Assembly (NCBI RefSeq): GCF_008180445.1 | Contig: NZ_VTER01000009.1 | Coordinates: forward strand, 131,573 to 195,572 | Length of the DNA: 64,000 bases | DNA from: Bacillus_AB infantis_B | GTDB taxonomy: Bacteria; Bacillota; Bacilli; Bacillales; Cytobacillaceae | Direction of reading: 5' to 3' | Part shown: piece after piece, positions 24,183 to 31,986 of the stretch | How the letters are laid out: each line of letters opens with the position of its first letter | Numbering within the stretch: position 1 is the first letter of the stretch | Notes under the pieces: model-generated | The model's database searches: none | The model's input: the letters and a program-made list of their open reading frames with translations, nothing else | What the model was told of the DNA's origin: nothing | Made by a program: the position numbers and the translations under genes

Positions 24183-24196
24183 TGAATCTATTCAGT
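24183..24196. promoter_or_regulatory. Small palindrome in the divergent MFS/cupin control region
   Basis: CTGAAT and ATTCAG are perfect inverted 6-base arms around two bases, just upstream of the -10-like TAAAAT of the minus-strand leader. It could be an operator for either divergent gene. The evidence is limited to symmetry and position. Confidence 0.3.
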
Positions 24197-24277
24197 CACA
24201 CCCGTTTTTTTATAATTTATGCTATTCTATTTTTTCAGTTATAATATAAGCTGAATCCATTTAAGGAGAGGTTTTAG

Positions 24278-24628
24278 ATGAAGCTATTTCGATTTGATTC
24301 AGCCGGCAAAGAGGTTGCAAAATTTGGCAGCCTGAACAGCTATTATACTCTTTTATCCAGGGAAATCACGGTTACGGTAGGCTGCATGCATCTGAAGGAG
24401 GACAGCGTCCTTGGCATGCATCCTGCTGTCTGTCCGAAGCTTTTCCTGATTGTCTCCGGTGAGGGCTGGGTTAGAAGTGCGGATGGGGAACGAATAGCAG
24501 TAAATCCAGGAACGGCTATTTTCTGGGAAGATGGGGAAGAACATGAATCCGGCTCTGCTCTTGGAATGACCGCCGTTATTATTGAAGGCCCCGGACTTGA
24601 GCCTTCTTCCAAGCTCCAGCCTCTCTGA
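24278..24628 (+). CDS. Cupin-fold protein
   Basis: This 116-residue protein has a single cupin beta-barrel. The two cupin motifs are recognisable: LKEDSVLGMHPAVCPKLFLIVSGEGWV (split here as GMHPAV and LFLIVSGEGWV, about 46-66) and NPGTAIFWEDGEEHESG (about 76-92), with His and Glu residues that could bind a metal. AAGGAGAGG precedes the ATG. Small cupins bind metabolites or act as enzymes; the function here is unknown. It is divergent from the MFS gene. Confidence 0.75.
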   Translation: MKLFRFDSAGKEVAKFGSLNSYYTLLSREITVTVGCMHLKEDSVLGMHPAVCPKLFLIVSGEGWVRSADGERIAVNPGTAIFWEDGEEHESGSALGMTAVIIEGPGLEPSSKLQPL

Positions 24629-24662
24629 ATAAGAAAGCCCGCTCTGTTATTTTGAGCGGGCT
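24626..24662. terminator. Bidirectional terminator between cupin and VanW genes
   Basis: AGCCCGCTC and GAGCGGGCT pair around nine bases; on the minus strand TTTCTTATT follows. The stop codon of the VanW gene lies in the loop. Confidence 0.82.
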
Positions 24663-25474
24663 GTTCCTTCGAGCAGAGGCTCGTACATCATAATGGCATG
24701 GTTCTCTGTTACATATTCGTCGTCATACAGCTTCCCCTGCCGGTTATAGGACCTGCGGAAGATTTCATTATGGCGGACATATCCGCCCCAGTATGCAGGG
24801 GTGATGGCATGGCTCCTTTCATACACCTCATACGTGTATAAAGGCTCTGAAACTGTCCGCCACTCGCCGCATAAATTGGCATCTGTCAGATAAAGGATCA
24901 GCTGATAAGGCTCTTCAGTATGATTGGTTATTTGCAGGTCGAGATAATTATAGGCACAGGTCGCCCCGCTCCCAAACGGCTGGGTGCGGTTTGAGTCCGG
25001 GAATACATCATAGCTGTGGCGGTGCCTTTCTGTCACTGTCAGCGGGGTATGGAGAGTCATCCAATAAATCAGATTGGAAAGCTGGCAGAGACCTCCCCCC
25101 GTTTCCATCTTAAAGCTGCCGCAATGAAGAATCATGCCGGGCTGGTATCCTTTTCTGGCAGTCGGCCTGCCTATAAGCTTCCAGTAGCTGAGTGTTTCCC
25201 CGGGATAAATGACGATCGAGTTCAGACGCTCAACCGCAATTTCCAGGTTTTTGATTTTATTATATTGATAGGCCATGTCTACGTCCTTCAGCTTTCTTAG
25301 AAGGGGGGTCTGGTGCCTGAATACCGGATACGGCAGAGCAGCTGCTTCTTTTTTGCCGCTGTATGTACGGGCTTCTGCCAGCCAGCGGCCATATCTTTTC
25401 CAGGTGTAAAACCAAGTGCCGGCTCTAATTCTTAAATCTGAACGTTTTTTGGGGCGCAAATCGGCAATTTTCAT
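24647..25474 (-). CDS. VanW family protein
   Basis: This encodes 275 residues from ATG 25474 (frame open to 25483), preceded by GAGG. The VanW domain spans about residues 65-240; recognisable parts are NLEIAVERLNSIVIYPGETLSYWKLIGRPT and METGGGLCQLSNLIYW, both hallmarks of the family (shown here in fragments). VanW proteins accompany some vancomycin-resistance clusters and many spore or envelope genes, but their activity is unknown. No van gene is nearby and the gene is solitary, so a resistance role should not be assumed. It ends in a terminator. Confidence 0.85.
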   Translation of the reverse strand: MKIADLRPKKRSDLRIRAGTWFYTWKRYGRWLAEARTYSGKKEAAALPYPVFRHQTPLLRKLKDVDMAYQYNKIKNLEIAVERLNSIVIYPGETLSYWKLIGRPTARKGYQPGMILHCGSFKMETGGGLCQLSNLIYWMTLHTPLTVTERHRHSYDVFPDSNRTQPFGSGATCAYNYLDLQITNHTEEPYQLILYLTDANLCGEWRTVSEPLYTYEVYERSHAITPAYWGGYVRHNEIFRRSYNRQGKLYDDEYVTENHAIMMYEPLLEGTARSK

Positions 25475-25603
25475 CCATGACACCTCGCTTAAAAATAAAT
25501 AAGGGAAAAATGGTTTAGTTCGTCAAAAGGACATGCATCCTATTTCATGGAATGGAAACATTCAGATTCTATTTTTCTGTTAATAAGTAAAAGTTCAGGA
25601 GCC

Positions 25604-25737
25604 TCTGTTTATTGGAGTGGAAGGCACGTAGACTCCTGTGGGAAAGTAGCGGCAATGCTGAGACCCCGCAGCGCGCAGCGTGAGGAGGCTCAGCGTCGCC
25701 CCGCGGAAAGCGAAGTGCCTGGAACGGAAATGAACAG
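25604..25737. repeat. Structured interspersed repeat, Bacillaceae type
   Basis: A 134-base noncoding element is bounded by near-perfect inverted ends (CTGTTTATT and AATGAACAG). Inside, GGCAC pairs with GTGCC, CTGTGGG with CCCGCAG, and CTGAG with CTCAG, suggesting a folded multi-stem RNA or DNA. I recall closely similar GGAGYGGAAGGC...GGAAAGCGAAG elements scattered through intergenic regions of many Bacillaceae. No coding frame is convincing. It lies between the VanW gene and the NUDIX gene and ends about 20 bases before the ribosome site of the latter. Confidence 0.65.
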
Positions 25738-25772
25738 ACCCCATATGAATGCTATCCCAAGGAGGATATAAA

Positions 25773-26231
25773 ATGATCAGAACTGCTTCAAAAGCAATCA
25801 TTATCCAGAATGGCTGCCTGCTTGCCATCAAGATGCATGACAGCGGGGAGGATTTCTATGTCCTTCCGGGGGGCGGCCAGGAAAACGGTGAAAATCTGCA
25901 CCAAAATCTGAGGCGCGAATGCCTGGAAGAAATCGGCGTACTTGTCGAGATTGGCAGCCTGCTGTTTGTACGTGATTATATCGGCAGCAATCATGGCTAT
26001 GAACCTCACGCGGGACAGCATCAAGTAGAATTCTTTTTTGCCTGCAGCATCCAGGACGGAGGCTCTCCGGCATCAGGAAGCATCCCGGATAAAAATCAGG
26101 TTGGAATTGCATGGCTTCCCCTAAAAGAATTGGCAGACTGTCCTTTATTTCCTGCCCCCATCAGGGAACTGATCATCAGGCATGCAGATGGGGAAACAGG
26201 GCTGCCTGTTTATATGGGGGATGTCAATTGA
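25773..26231 (+). CDS. NUDIX hydrolase
   Basis: This encodes 152 residues starting MIRTASKAIIIQNGCLLAIK at ATG 25773, 7 bases after AGGAGG; the upstream in-frame start lies inside the ribosome site. The NUDIX box is complete in GGGQENGENLHQNLRRECLE followed by EIG (about 35-57). It hydrolyses a nucleoside diphosphate derivative of unknown identity. It lies just after the structured repeat and ends at a hairpin shared with yueI. Confidence 0.87.
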   Translation: MIRTASKAIIIQNGCLLAIKMHDSGEDFYVLPGGGQENGENLHQNLRRECLEEIGVLVEIGSLLFVRDYIGSNHGYEPHAGQHQVEFFFACSIQDGGSPASGSIPDKNQVGIAWLPLKELADCPLFPAPIRELIIRHADGETGLPVYMGDVN

Positions 26232-26276
26232 CTGAAGAAATAGAGTTATGGAAAATACATCTTAATTTTAACATAA

Positions 26277-26304
26277 AATGCTGAGGACCATTGGCCTCAG
26301 CATT
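26277..26304. terminator. Bidirectional terminator between NUDIX gene and yueI
   Basis: AATGCTGAGG and CCTCAGCATT pair around eight bases; on the minus strand TTTATG follows. It serves convergent genes. Confidence 0.75.
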
Positions 26305-26306
26305 CT

Positions 26307-26753
26307 CTAATTGCCTTTGAAAAGTTTCTTCAAAAAACCAGCCACTCCCTTTTTTGCCTTTTTCTCAGGAGCTTCCTTTCCAGCCTTATCACTGCTGATA
26401 TAAATTTCTTCCTTATCTATCGCATGATCATAAGCAAGGACAAGGCCGATTTCCGTATTATGCTCTTTGTTTGTGACAATGGTGTATTCGACTCCGAATT
26501 GTGACGCGAGCTTAATATACTTGGACAGGTAAGAGTAATTCATGTTTCCGTTTAAGTATAGATGGGCAGACGGGTTCTCCTTCAGCGCAACTTCCGCCTC
26601 AAGGAGGGTCCCTTCTCTTCTGACCTGGGGCTGGGTGAGTGCAATCACAATCCGCTCCCTGATCGTTCCGAGGAATTTTCTTCGTTCATCCGGTTTTGTC
26701 TGCTTCTGCCCATACATTCCCTGCTTCACGTAATCATCCACATTTTGGGGCAT
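26307..26753 (-). CDS. yueI: YueI family protein (DUF1694)
   Basis: This 148-residue protein matches B. subtilis YueI over its length: N-terminal VKQGMYGQKQTKPDERRKFLG (in part QGMYG and KPDERRKFLG), the LRERVV-like segment IRERIVIALTQPQV, and the central strand region ending IGLVLAYDHAIDKEEIYI. YueI is a small cytosolic protein of unknown function. The C-terminus has an added lysine-rich tail (KAGKEAPEKKAKKGVAGFLK) not present in the B. subtilis protein. It is monocistronic. Confidence 0.88.
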   Translation of the reverse strand: MPQNVDDYVKQGMYGQKQTKPDERRKFLGTIRERIVIALTQPQVRREGTLLEAEVALKENPSAHLYLNGNMNYSYLSKYIKLASQFGVEYTIVTNKEHNTEIGLVLAYDHAIDKEEIYISSDKAGKEAPEKKAKKGVAGFLKKLFKGN

Positions 26754-26844
26754 CTCCGCACCTCCTCTAGTATCAGCCTACTATTATGTATGTAAATTTG
26801 TCTAAGATTGTGATGCTTCTCCTTTTACTATTCCTTTTCCCGGA

Positions 26845-26874
26845 TAAAAAAAACCCTCCTTTGGCCAAGGAGGG
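26845..26874 (-). terminator. Terminator after isocitrate lyase
   Basis: CCCTCCTT and AAGGAGGG pair around GGCCA; on the minus strand T8 follows. It is a strong intrinsic terminator 12 bases beyond the aceA stop. Confidence 0.9.
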
Positions 26875-26885
26875 AAATCAAAATG

Positions 26886-28169
26886 CTATTGGGACACCGT
26901 AAACTGATCTTCCTCAGTCGAACCCTTTAGCGCAGTGGTGGAGGATGTGCCTCCGGAAACAACCATGGAAACCTGGTCAAAATAGCCTGTGCCCACCTCG
27001 CGCTGATGGCGGGTCGCCGTATAGCCAAATTCCTCGCTGGCGAATTCTCTTTGCTGCAGCTCGGAATAGGCAGCCATCCCCCTGTCTTTATAGCCTCGTG
27101 CCAGTTCAAACATGCTATGGTTCAAAGCATGGAATCCTGCCAGTGTGACAAACTGGAATTTATAGCCCATCCTGCCGAGCTCTTTCTGGAATTTCGCTAT
27201 TGTTTCATCATCCAGCTTTTTCTTCCAGTTAAATGAAGGCGAGCAGTTGTAGGCAAGCAATTTTCCCGGGAACCTTTCATGGATGGCTTCTGCAAACCTT
27301 CTTGCCTCCTCCAGGTCCGGTTCGGATGTTTCACACCAGATCAAGTCAGCGTAAGGGGCATAAGCTAGCCCGCGTGCGATGGCCTGATCAAGCCCTGCCC
27401 TGGTCCTGAAAAAGCCTTCCGGCGTCCTCTCACCCATGATGAACGGATGATCACATGGATCGACATCACTAGTGATCAAATCAGCCGCATTGGCATCTGT
27501 CCGTGCTACCAGCACAGTCGGGACATCCATTACATCTGCCGCCAGCCTGGCAGCGATCAGATTTTTTACGGCTGTCTGTGTCGGAAGGAGCACCTTTCCG
27601 CCAAGATGGCCGCATTTCTTTTCGGAGGAAAGCTGGTCTTCAAAATGGACACCCGCCGCTCCTGCTTCAATCATCCCTTTCATCAGCTCAAACACATTCA
27701 GCTGTCCCCCAAACCCGGCTTCTGCGTCTGCCACAATCGGGGCAAACCAGTCAATGGAATGATCACCTTCGCTGTGAGTGATCTGATCAGCCCGCTGCAG
27801 CGCCTGATTGATCCGTTTGACCACCTGAGGAACACTGTTGGCAGGATACAGGCTTTGGTCAGGGTACATATGGCCGGAAAGATTGGCATCTGCCGCCACC
27901 TGCCAGCCGCTCAAATAAATCGCCTTCAGCCCGGCCTTTACCTGCTGGACCGCCTGATTGCCTGTCAGTGCTCCCAGTGCATTCACAAAATCTTCCTCAT
28001 GGACCAGCTTCCACAGCTTATCGGCGCCCCTTCTGGCCAATGTGTGCTCAATTTGAACCGTCCCCCGCAGCTTTAAAACATCCTCTGCAGAATAAGGACG
28101 CTCAATTCCCTTCCACCGATCCTCCATTTCCCACTTCTCCTGAATTGCTGATGCTGTGTTAGTAACCAT
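26886..28169 (-). CDS. aceA: Isocitrate lyase
   Basis: This 427-residue enzyme cleaves isocitrate to glyoxylate and succinate, the first step of the glyoxylate bypass used for growth on acetate or fatty acids. The catalytic KKCGH motif is at residues 184-188 (Cys186), with the metal-binding DAEAGFGG region at about 148-155. The ATG has AAAGGAGGAG upstream. Malate synthase, the partner enzyme, is not adjacent and must lie elsewhere. B. subtilis 168 lacks this enzyme, so the gene marks a metabolic difference from that species. Confidence 0.96.
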   Translation of the reverse strand: MVTNTASAIQEKWEMEDRWKGIERPYSAEDVLKLRGTVQIEHTLARRGADKLWKLVHEEDFVNALGALTGNQAVQQVKAGLKAIYLSGWQVAADANLSGHMYPDQSLYPANSVPQVVKRINQALQRADQITHSEGDHSIDWFAPIVADAEAGFGGQLNVFELMKGMIEAGAAGVHFEDQLSSEKKCGHLGGKVLLPTQTAVKNLIAARLAADVMDVPTVLVARTDANAADLITSDVDPCDHPFIMGERTPEGFFRTRAGLDQAIARGLAYAPYADLIWCETSEPDLEEARRFAEAIHERFPGKLLAYNCSPSFNWKKKLDDETIAKFQKELGRMGYKFQFVTLAGFHALNHSMFELARGYKDRGMAAYSELQQREFASEEFGYTATRHQREVGTGYFDQVSMVVSGGTSSTTALKGSTEEDQFTVSQ

Positions 28170-28284
28170 TCCAACTCCTCCTTTATGTTATAATACAGAT
28201 AATTATTTACATTTTGTATTATATAACAGAGGGGAAAGAATTGAAAAGAGTTTTTATTAAATTTTCTGATATTTTTTTACACAA

Positions 28285-28312
28285 GAAAAAACTGATGAGA
28301 GATCTCACCAGC
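28285..28312 (-). terminator. Terminator after the first putP-like gene
   Basis: CTGGTGAGA and TCTCATCAG pair around GATC with one G-T wobble, followed on the minus strand by a T-run. It lies 12 bases beyond the stop codon. Confidence 0.8.
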
Positions 28313-28323
28313 TTTTTTCATGT

Positions 28324-29826
28324 TTATTCCCGATCGCTTTCTGCTGCTTCTTCAAATTCCTCCCTGATCACCTTGTCCGGCTGCCTGCCAAGAAGGCTGA
28401 AGATCACGATTGCCAAAAGGGCAAGGAAGAAGCCTGGTACGATTTCATACAGCTCAAACGGAATGATTTCTTTATCTGTAAGCCGCTTCCAGACGACCAC
28501 CGTAATGGCGCCGGTTAGCATTCCTGCAAGCGCCCCGTTGCGGGTCATCCTTTTCCAATACAAGGATAAAAGAACAACCGGGCCGAATGCAGCGCCGAAT
28601 CCGCCCCATGCATAGCTGACCAGATCGAGGATCGAAGACCCTCCGTTTTTCGGATTGCCTGTATAAGCGAGAAGTATCGCAATCAATGCAATGATGATGA
28701 CGCCGATGCGCCCGACCCAGACAAGCTCTTTATCACTCGCATTTTTGCGGATGATGCCTTTATAAAAGTCCTCCGCCAAAGCACTCGATGATACAAGCAG
28801 CTGGGAATCAATCGTACTCATGATCGCTGAAAGGATTGCAGCCAGCAGGATGCCTGATACCCATGGATTAAACAGGATATCGGCAAAGAAAATAAAGACC
28901 TTTTCGCTATTATCCACATCACCTTGAATCAGAGGGTTATCCGTGAATGACGGAATTCCTACAAGACCGACCAAAATGGCGCCGATAATAGAAATGGTCA
29001 TCCAGGACATCCCATAAAAACGGGCTTTAGGAATTTCCTTAGTAGACCTGATGGCCATAAACCGGGTAATGATATGCGGCTGGCCGAAATAGCCAAGCCC
29101 CCAGGCCATCAGAGACACGATTCCGAGGCCTGACATCGTATCAATCGGATCCAGATATGACGGATCGATGGACCGGACTGTATCAATCGTTTCTCCCCAT
29201 CCGCCAAGCTTCGCGAAAGCGACAATTGGAACAATCACAAGCGCCAGGAACATCAGAAGGCCCTGGAAGAAGTCTGTCCAGCTGACAGCCAGGAAGCCGC
29301 CAAGGAACGTATAGGAAATGATGACAATCGCCCCAATCAGCAGGGCTGTATTATACGTCATCCCAAAGGTCTCCTGGAAAAGCAGGGCTCCCCCTACAAG
29401 GCCGGATGAAGCATAAAAGGTAAAAAATATTAAAATGACGAGAGCGGATATAACACGGAGAAGCCGTGATCCATCCTTAAAGCGGTTTTCGAAAAAGTCG
29501 GGGACTGTGATGGAATCATTCGCAACCTCCGTATAGGCGCGCAGCCGGGAAGCAACAAATTTCCAGTTCAGATAGGCTCCAATAATCAAGCCGATGCACA
29601 TCCATATGGAATCAAGTCCTGTCGCATAGGCAAGGCCCGGGAGTCCAAGCAGCAGCCAGGAGCTCATATCAGAAGCGCCGGCACTAAGAGCTGTCACTCC
29701 AGGCCCGAGGCTTCTCCCTCCGAGAACATAGTCAGACAGATTGCTTGTCAGTTTATAAGAAATAAGTCCAATTGCAAGCATTCCAATTAAATACACAATA
29801 AAAGTAATTAACGTAGCAGTTTCCAT
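28324..29826 (-). CDS. putP: Sodium/proline symporter (SSS family), paralogue 1
   Basis: This 500-residue protein has about 13 membrane helices and the sodium:solute symporter signatures, including the N-terminal LGGRSLGPGVTALSAGASDMSSWLLLG region (visible as GGRSLGPG and SAGASDMSSWLL), FLGGFLAVSWTDFFQG, and SAIMSTIDSQLLVSSSALAEDFY. These are the PutP/OpuE features for Na+-coupled L-proline uptake, for catabolism or osmoprotection. It is very similar to the paralogue at 30194-31657, evidently a duplication. The ribosome site AAAGGAG is unusually far (about 14 bases) from the ATG. A sequence resembling a SigB promoter lies upstream, so an OpuE-type osmotic role is possible. Confidence 0.92.
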   Translation of the reverse strand: METATLITFIVYLIGMLAIGLISYKLTSNLSDYVLGGRSLGPGVTALSAGASDMSSWLLLGLPGLAYATGLDSIWMCIGLIIGAYLNWKFVASRLRAYTEVANDSITVPDFFENRFKDGSRLLRVISALVILIFFTFYASSGLVGGALLFQETFGMTYNTALLIGAIVIISYTFLGGFLAVSWTDFFQGLLMFLALVIVPIVAFAKLGGWGETIDTVRSIDPSYLDPIDTMSGLGIVSLMAWGLGYFGQPHIITRFMAIRSTKEIPKARFYGMSWMTISIIGAILVGLVGIPSFTDNPLIQGDVDNSEKVFIFFADILFNPWVSGILLAAILSAIMSTIDSQLLVSSSALAEDFYKGIIRKNASDKELVWVGRIGVIIIALIAILLAYTGNPKNGGSSILDLVSYAWGGFGAAFGPVVLLSLYWKRMTRNGALAGMLTGAITVVVWKRLTDKEIIPFELYEIVPGFFLALLAIVIFSLLGRQPDKVIREEFEEAAESDRE

Positions 29827-30144
29827 TGTATTAAAGCATTCTCCTTTCCTTAACTAATTGAAATTTTTAAATACGAGCATTGTTTTCTATACAGTTTTTC
29901 TGCAACCTTATGCAGACATCATCATTTTAAAAAACACTGAAAGAAAACAACCCTCACTCCCGCCGTTTAACAGCCGTTAATAAGCGTAACACAGATACAT
30001 AATCAGAACAGGGAGAAAATTCAGTATTCTAAAATGCCATTTATATTTATTCACCAGATTTGCATATATATTTAAGAAAACGGTTATACGCGAGTATCTA
30101 TTCATCTAAATTTATAAAATTAAGTCAGGGTTTTCTCCGGAATA
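29827..30144. other. Intergenic region between the two symporter genes
   Basis: This AT-rich stretch of about 320 bases holds the promoter region of paralogue 1 (minus strand) and no convincing coding frame. The only specific signal I see is a SigB-like element at 29948-29971. No further repeat or RNA structure is apparent. Confidence 0.5.
29948..29971 (-). promoter_or_regulatory. Possible SigB (general stress) promoter for putP paralogue 1
   Basis: On the minus strand GTTAAA (29966-29971) and GGGTTG (29948-29953) are separated by 12 bases. The SigB consensus is GTTTAA with GGGTAT at 12-14 bases, so the match is partial. In B. subtilis opuE is under dual SigA/SigB control, which gives the match some context. 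Confidence 0.3.
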
Positions 30145-30170
30145 TAAAAAAGCAGGCCTTAATAGCCTGC
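30145..30170 (-). terminator. Terminator after the second putP-like gene
   Basis: GCAGGC and GCCTGC pair around seven bases, followed on the minus strand by T6. It lies about 24 bases beyond the stop. Confidence 0.82.
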
Positions 30171-30193
30171 CATTCGATAGATTAGATTTTCAA

Positions 30194-31657
30194 TTAAAAA
30201 GAGGATGCCTTTGCCTTCTCAAACTCTTCCTCGATTTCTTTATTCGGAGAAGAAGATGCCAGGCTGAAAATAATAATGGCTGCAGTACATACCAGAAAGC
30301 CAGGAACAATTTCATATAAATCAAAGATGCCGCCCTTCAATTTTTCCCAAATGACAACAGTGGCAGCCCCGGAGATAAGCCCTGCGAGTGCCCCATTCCT
30401 TGTCATTCGCTTCCAGAAAAGCGACAGGATGATCACTGGACCGAATGCTGCGCCAAATCCGCCCCACGCATAGCTCACAAGGTCAAGGACAGAGCTTTCC
30501 GGGTTCATGGCAAGAATGATGGCAATCAGGGCAATCACGATGACCGAGAACCTGCCGACCCATACAAGCTCCTTTTCCCCGGCCCCTTTCCTGAAGACGG
30601 CCTTATAGAAATCCTCAGCCACTGCACTAGAGGAAACAAGCAGCTGAGAGTCGATCGTACTCATAATCGCTGAAAGGATGGCAGCAAGAAGAATGCCGGA
30701 GATCCACGGATTGAACAGCAAAGAGCTAAAATCCATAAAGACGGTTTCCGAATCCTTTAACGGCGCATCCGCAAAATAAGCAATGCCAGCAAAACCAGTA
30801 AATATAGCACCAAACAGCCCTGCAATCATCCATACCATTCCGATCAGCCTTGCCATCGGCACATCCCTGGTTGATCTCAATGCCATAAAACGGGTGATGA
30901 TATGCGGCTGCCCAAAGTAACCGAGGCCCCAGGCCATTGAAGATATGATCCCGATTGCAGTAGTGCCGGCAAAAACATCAAGGCCGTCCGGCTTGATGCT
31001 TCCCACCTTATCAACAGCCTCACTCCATCCGCCGACTTCGCTGATGGCCGCTATCGGGACAATGAGAAGGGCAATGAACATCAGGATTCCCTGTACAAAG
31101 TCAGTCCAGCTTACTGCGAGAAAGCCGCCAAGGAAAGTATAGGAAATGATGACAATGGCTCCGATCCACAATGCCGCTTCATACTGCAGCCCAAAGGAAT
31201 TTTCAAACAGCTTGCCTCCTGCCACCATTCCTGATGAAGCATAAAAGGTAAAAAATAATAAAATAACAAATGCAGAAATCACCCTCAGCACTTTTGAATG
31301 GTCCCTGAAGCGATTCTCAAGATAATCAGGAATCGTAATGGAATTTCGTGAAACCTCTGTATAGGCCCTCAGCCTTCTTGCAACAAACTGCCAGTTCAAA
31401 TAAGCGCCTGCAGAAAGGCCGATGCAGATCCAGACAGCAGAAAATCCTGAAACATAGGCCGCACCCGGCAATCCCAGGAGAAGCCAGCCGCTCATGTCAG
31501 AGGCCCCGGCGCTTAGCGCTGCTACACCCGGCCCCAGGCTCCTCCCGCCTAAAACATAATCAGACAGATTGCTGGTCATCCGGTAAAAAAACAGGCCAAT
31601 TGCCAGCATCCCGGCCAGATAGACAATAAAAGTAACCAATGTAGCCGTAGACATCAT
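30194..31657 (-). CDS. putP: Sodium/proline symporter (SSS family), paralogue 2
   Basis: This encodes 487 residues from ATG 31657, starting MMSTATLVTFIVYLAGMLAI, with AGAGGAG 9 bases upstream; the frame continues upstream without support. It shares nearly all sodium:solute symporter motifs with paralogue 1 (GGRSLGPGVAALSAGASDMS, FLGGFLAVSWTDFVQG, MSTIDSQLLVSSSAVAEDFY). Its start overlaps the stop of a 34-residue membrane peptide gene (ATGATG), implying coupled translation. Proximity to pruA (the next gene upstream on the same strand) suggests that this copy feeds proline catabolism. No proline dehydrogenase gene is in the window. Confidence 0.93.
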   Translation of the reverse strand: MMSTATLVTFIVYLAGMLAIGLFFYRMTSNLSDYVLGGRSLGPGVAALSAGASDMSGWLLLGLPGAAYVSGFSAVWICIGLSAGAYLNWQFVARRLRAYTEVSRNSITIPDYLENRFRDHSKVLRVISAFVILLFFTFYASSGMVAGGKLFENSFGLQYEAALWIGAIVIISYTFLGGFLAVSWTDFVQGILMFIALLIVPIAAISEVGGWSEAVDKVGSIKPDGLDVFAGTTAIGIISSMAWGLGYFGQPHIITRFMALRSTRDVPMARLIGMVWMIAGLFGAIFTGFAGIAYFADAPLKDSETVFMDFSSLLFNPWISGILLAAILSAIMSTIDSQLLVSSSAVAEDFYKAVFRKGAGEKELVWVGRFSVIVIALIAIILAMNPESSVLDLVSYAWGGFGAAFGPVIILSLFWKRMTRNGALAGLISGAATVVIWEKLKGGIFDLYEIVPGFLVCTAAIIIFSLASSSPNKEIEEEFEKAKASSF

Positions 31658-31758
31658 CTTTCCATTCTCCTCTCCGTAAAATACGTGATGATAGAAAGCA
31701 GAATCAATGCCGGCATCGGCACCAGCAGCCAGAAAATCGTCATCCCGCTCAAGCCCAT
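31654..31758 (-). CDS. Small membrane peptide coupled to the proline symporter (34 residues)
   Basis: A short frame from ATG 31758 encodes MGLSGMTIFWLLVPMPALIL and continues through a single hydrophobic helix to a charged tail TYFTERRMER, ending in TGA 31654-31656. GGAGGT lies 8 bases before the start. The TGA overlaps the ATG of the symporter gene, so translation of the two is linked. The peptide resembles the small accessory proteins found upstream of several SSS- and NSS-family transporters in bacilli. It would sit in the membrane beside PutP. Function is inferred from position and shape. Confidence 0.7.
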   Translation of the reverse strand: MGLSGMTIFWLLVPMPALILLSIITYFTERRMER

Positions 31759-31936
31759 CTCCCGCCACCTCCATTTTTTTTAGTAAAAGCCTCTTCATCA
31801 AACGATTGATTAATTCCTGTTCCACCCTCCTGCCAAGCGGCTTTAAGAGGGTAAAACTAATAAGATTATACACAATTAATTTAATAGTATAAATATTAAG
31901 ATAAAAATATGACTATCCTACTAGAAGTGCCCAGCA

Positions 31937-31969
31937 CAAAAAGCCCGCATCCCATATTGGGATGCGGGC
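31937..31969 (-). terminator. Terminator after pruA
   Basis: GCCCGCATCCC and GGGATGCGGGC pair perfectly around five bases and are followed on the minus strand by T5. This separates pruA from the symporter gene. Confidence 0.9.
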
Positions 31970-31986
31970 ATGTCCGGCAGTCCGGA

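Noticed and set aside
24647..25474. Vancomycin resistance implied by the VanW protein
   Set aside because: VanW proteins are widespread in bacilli without van operons, and no vanHAX, vanY or vanRS genes are nearby.
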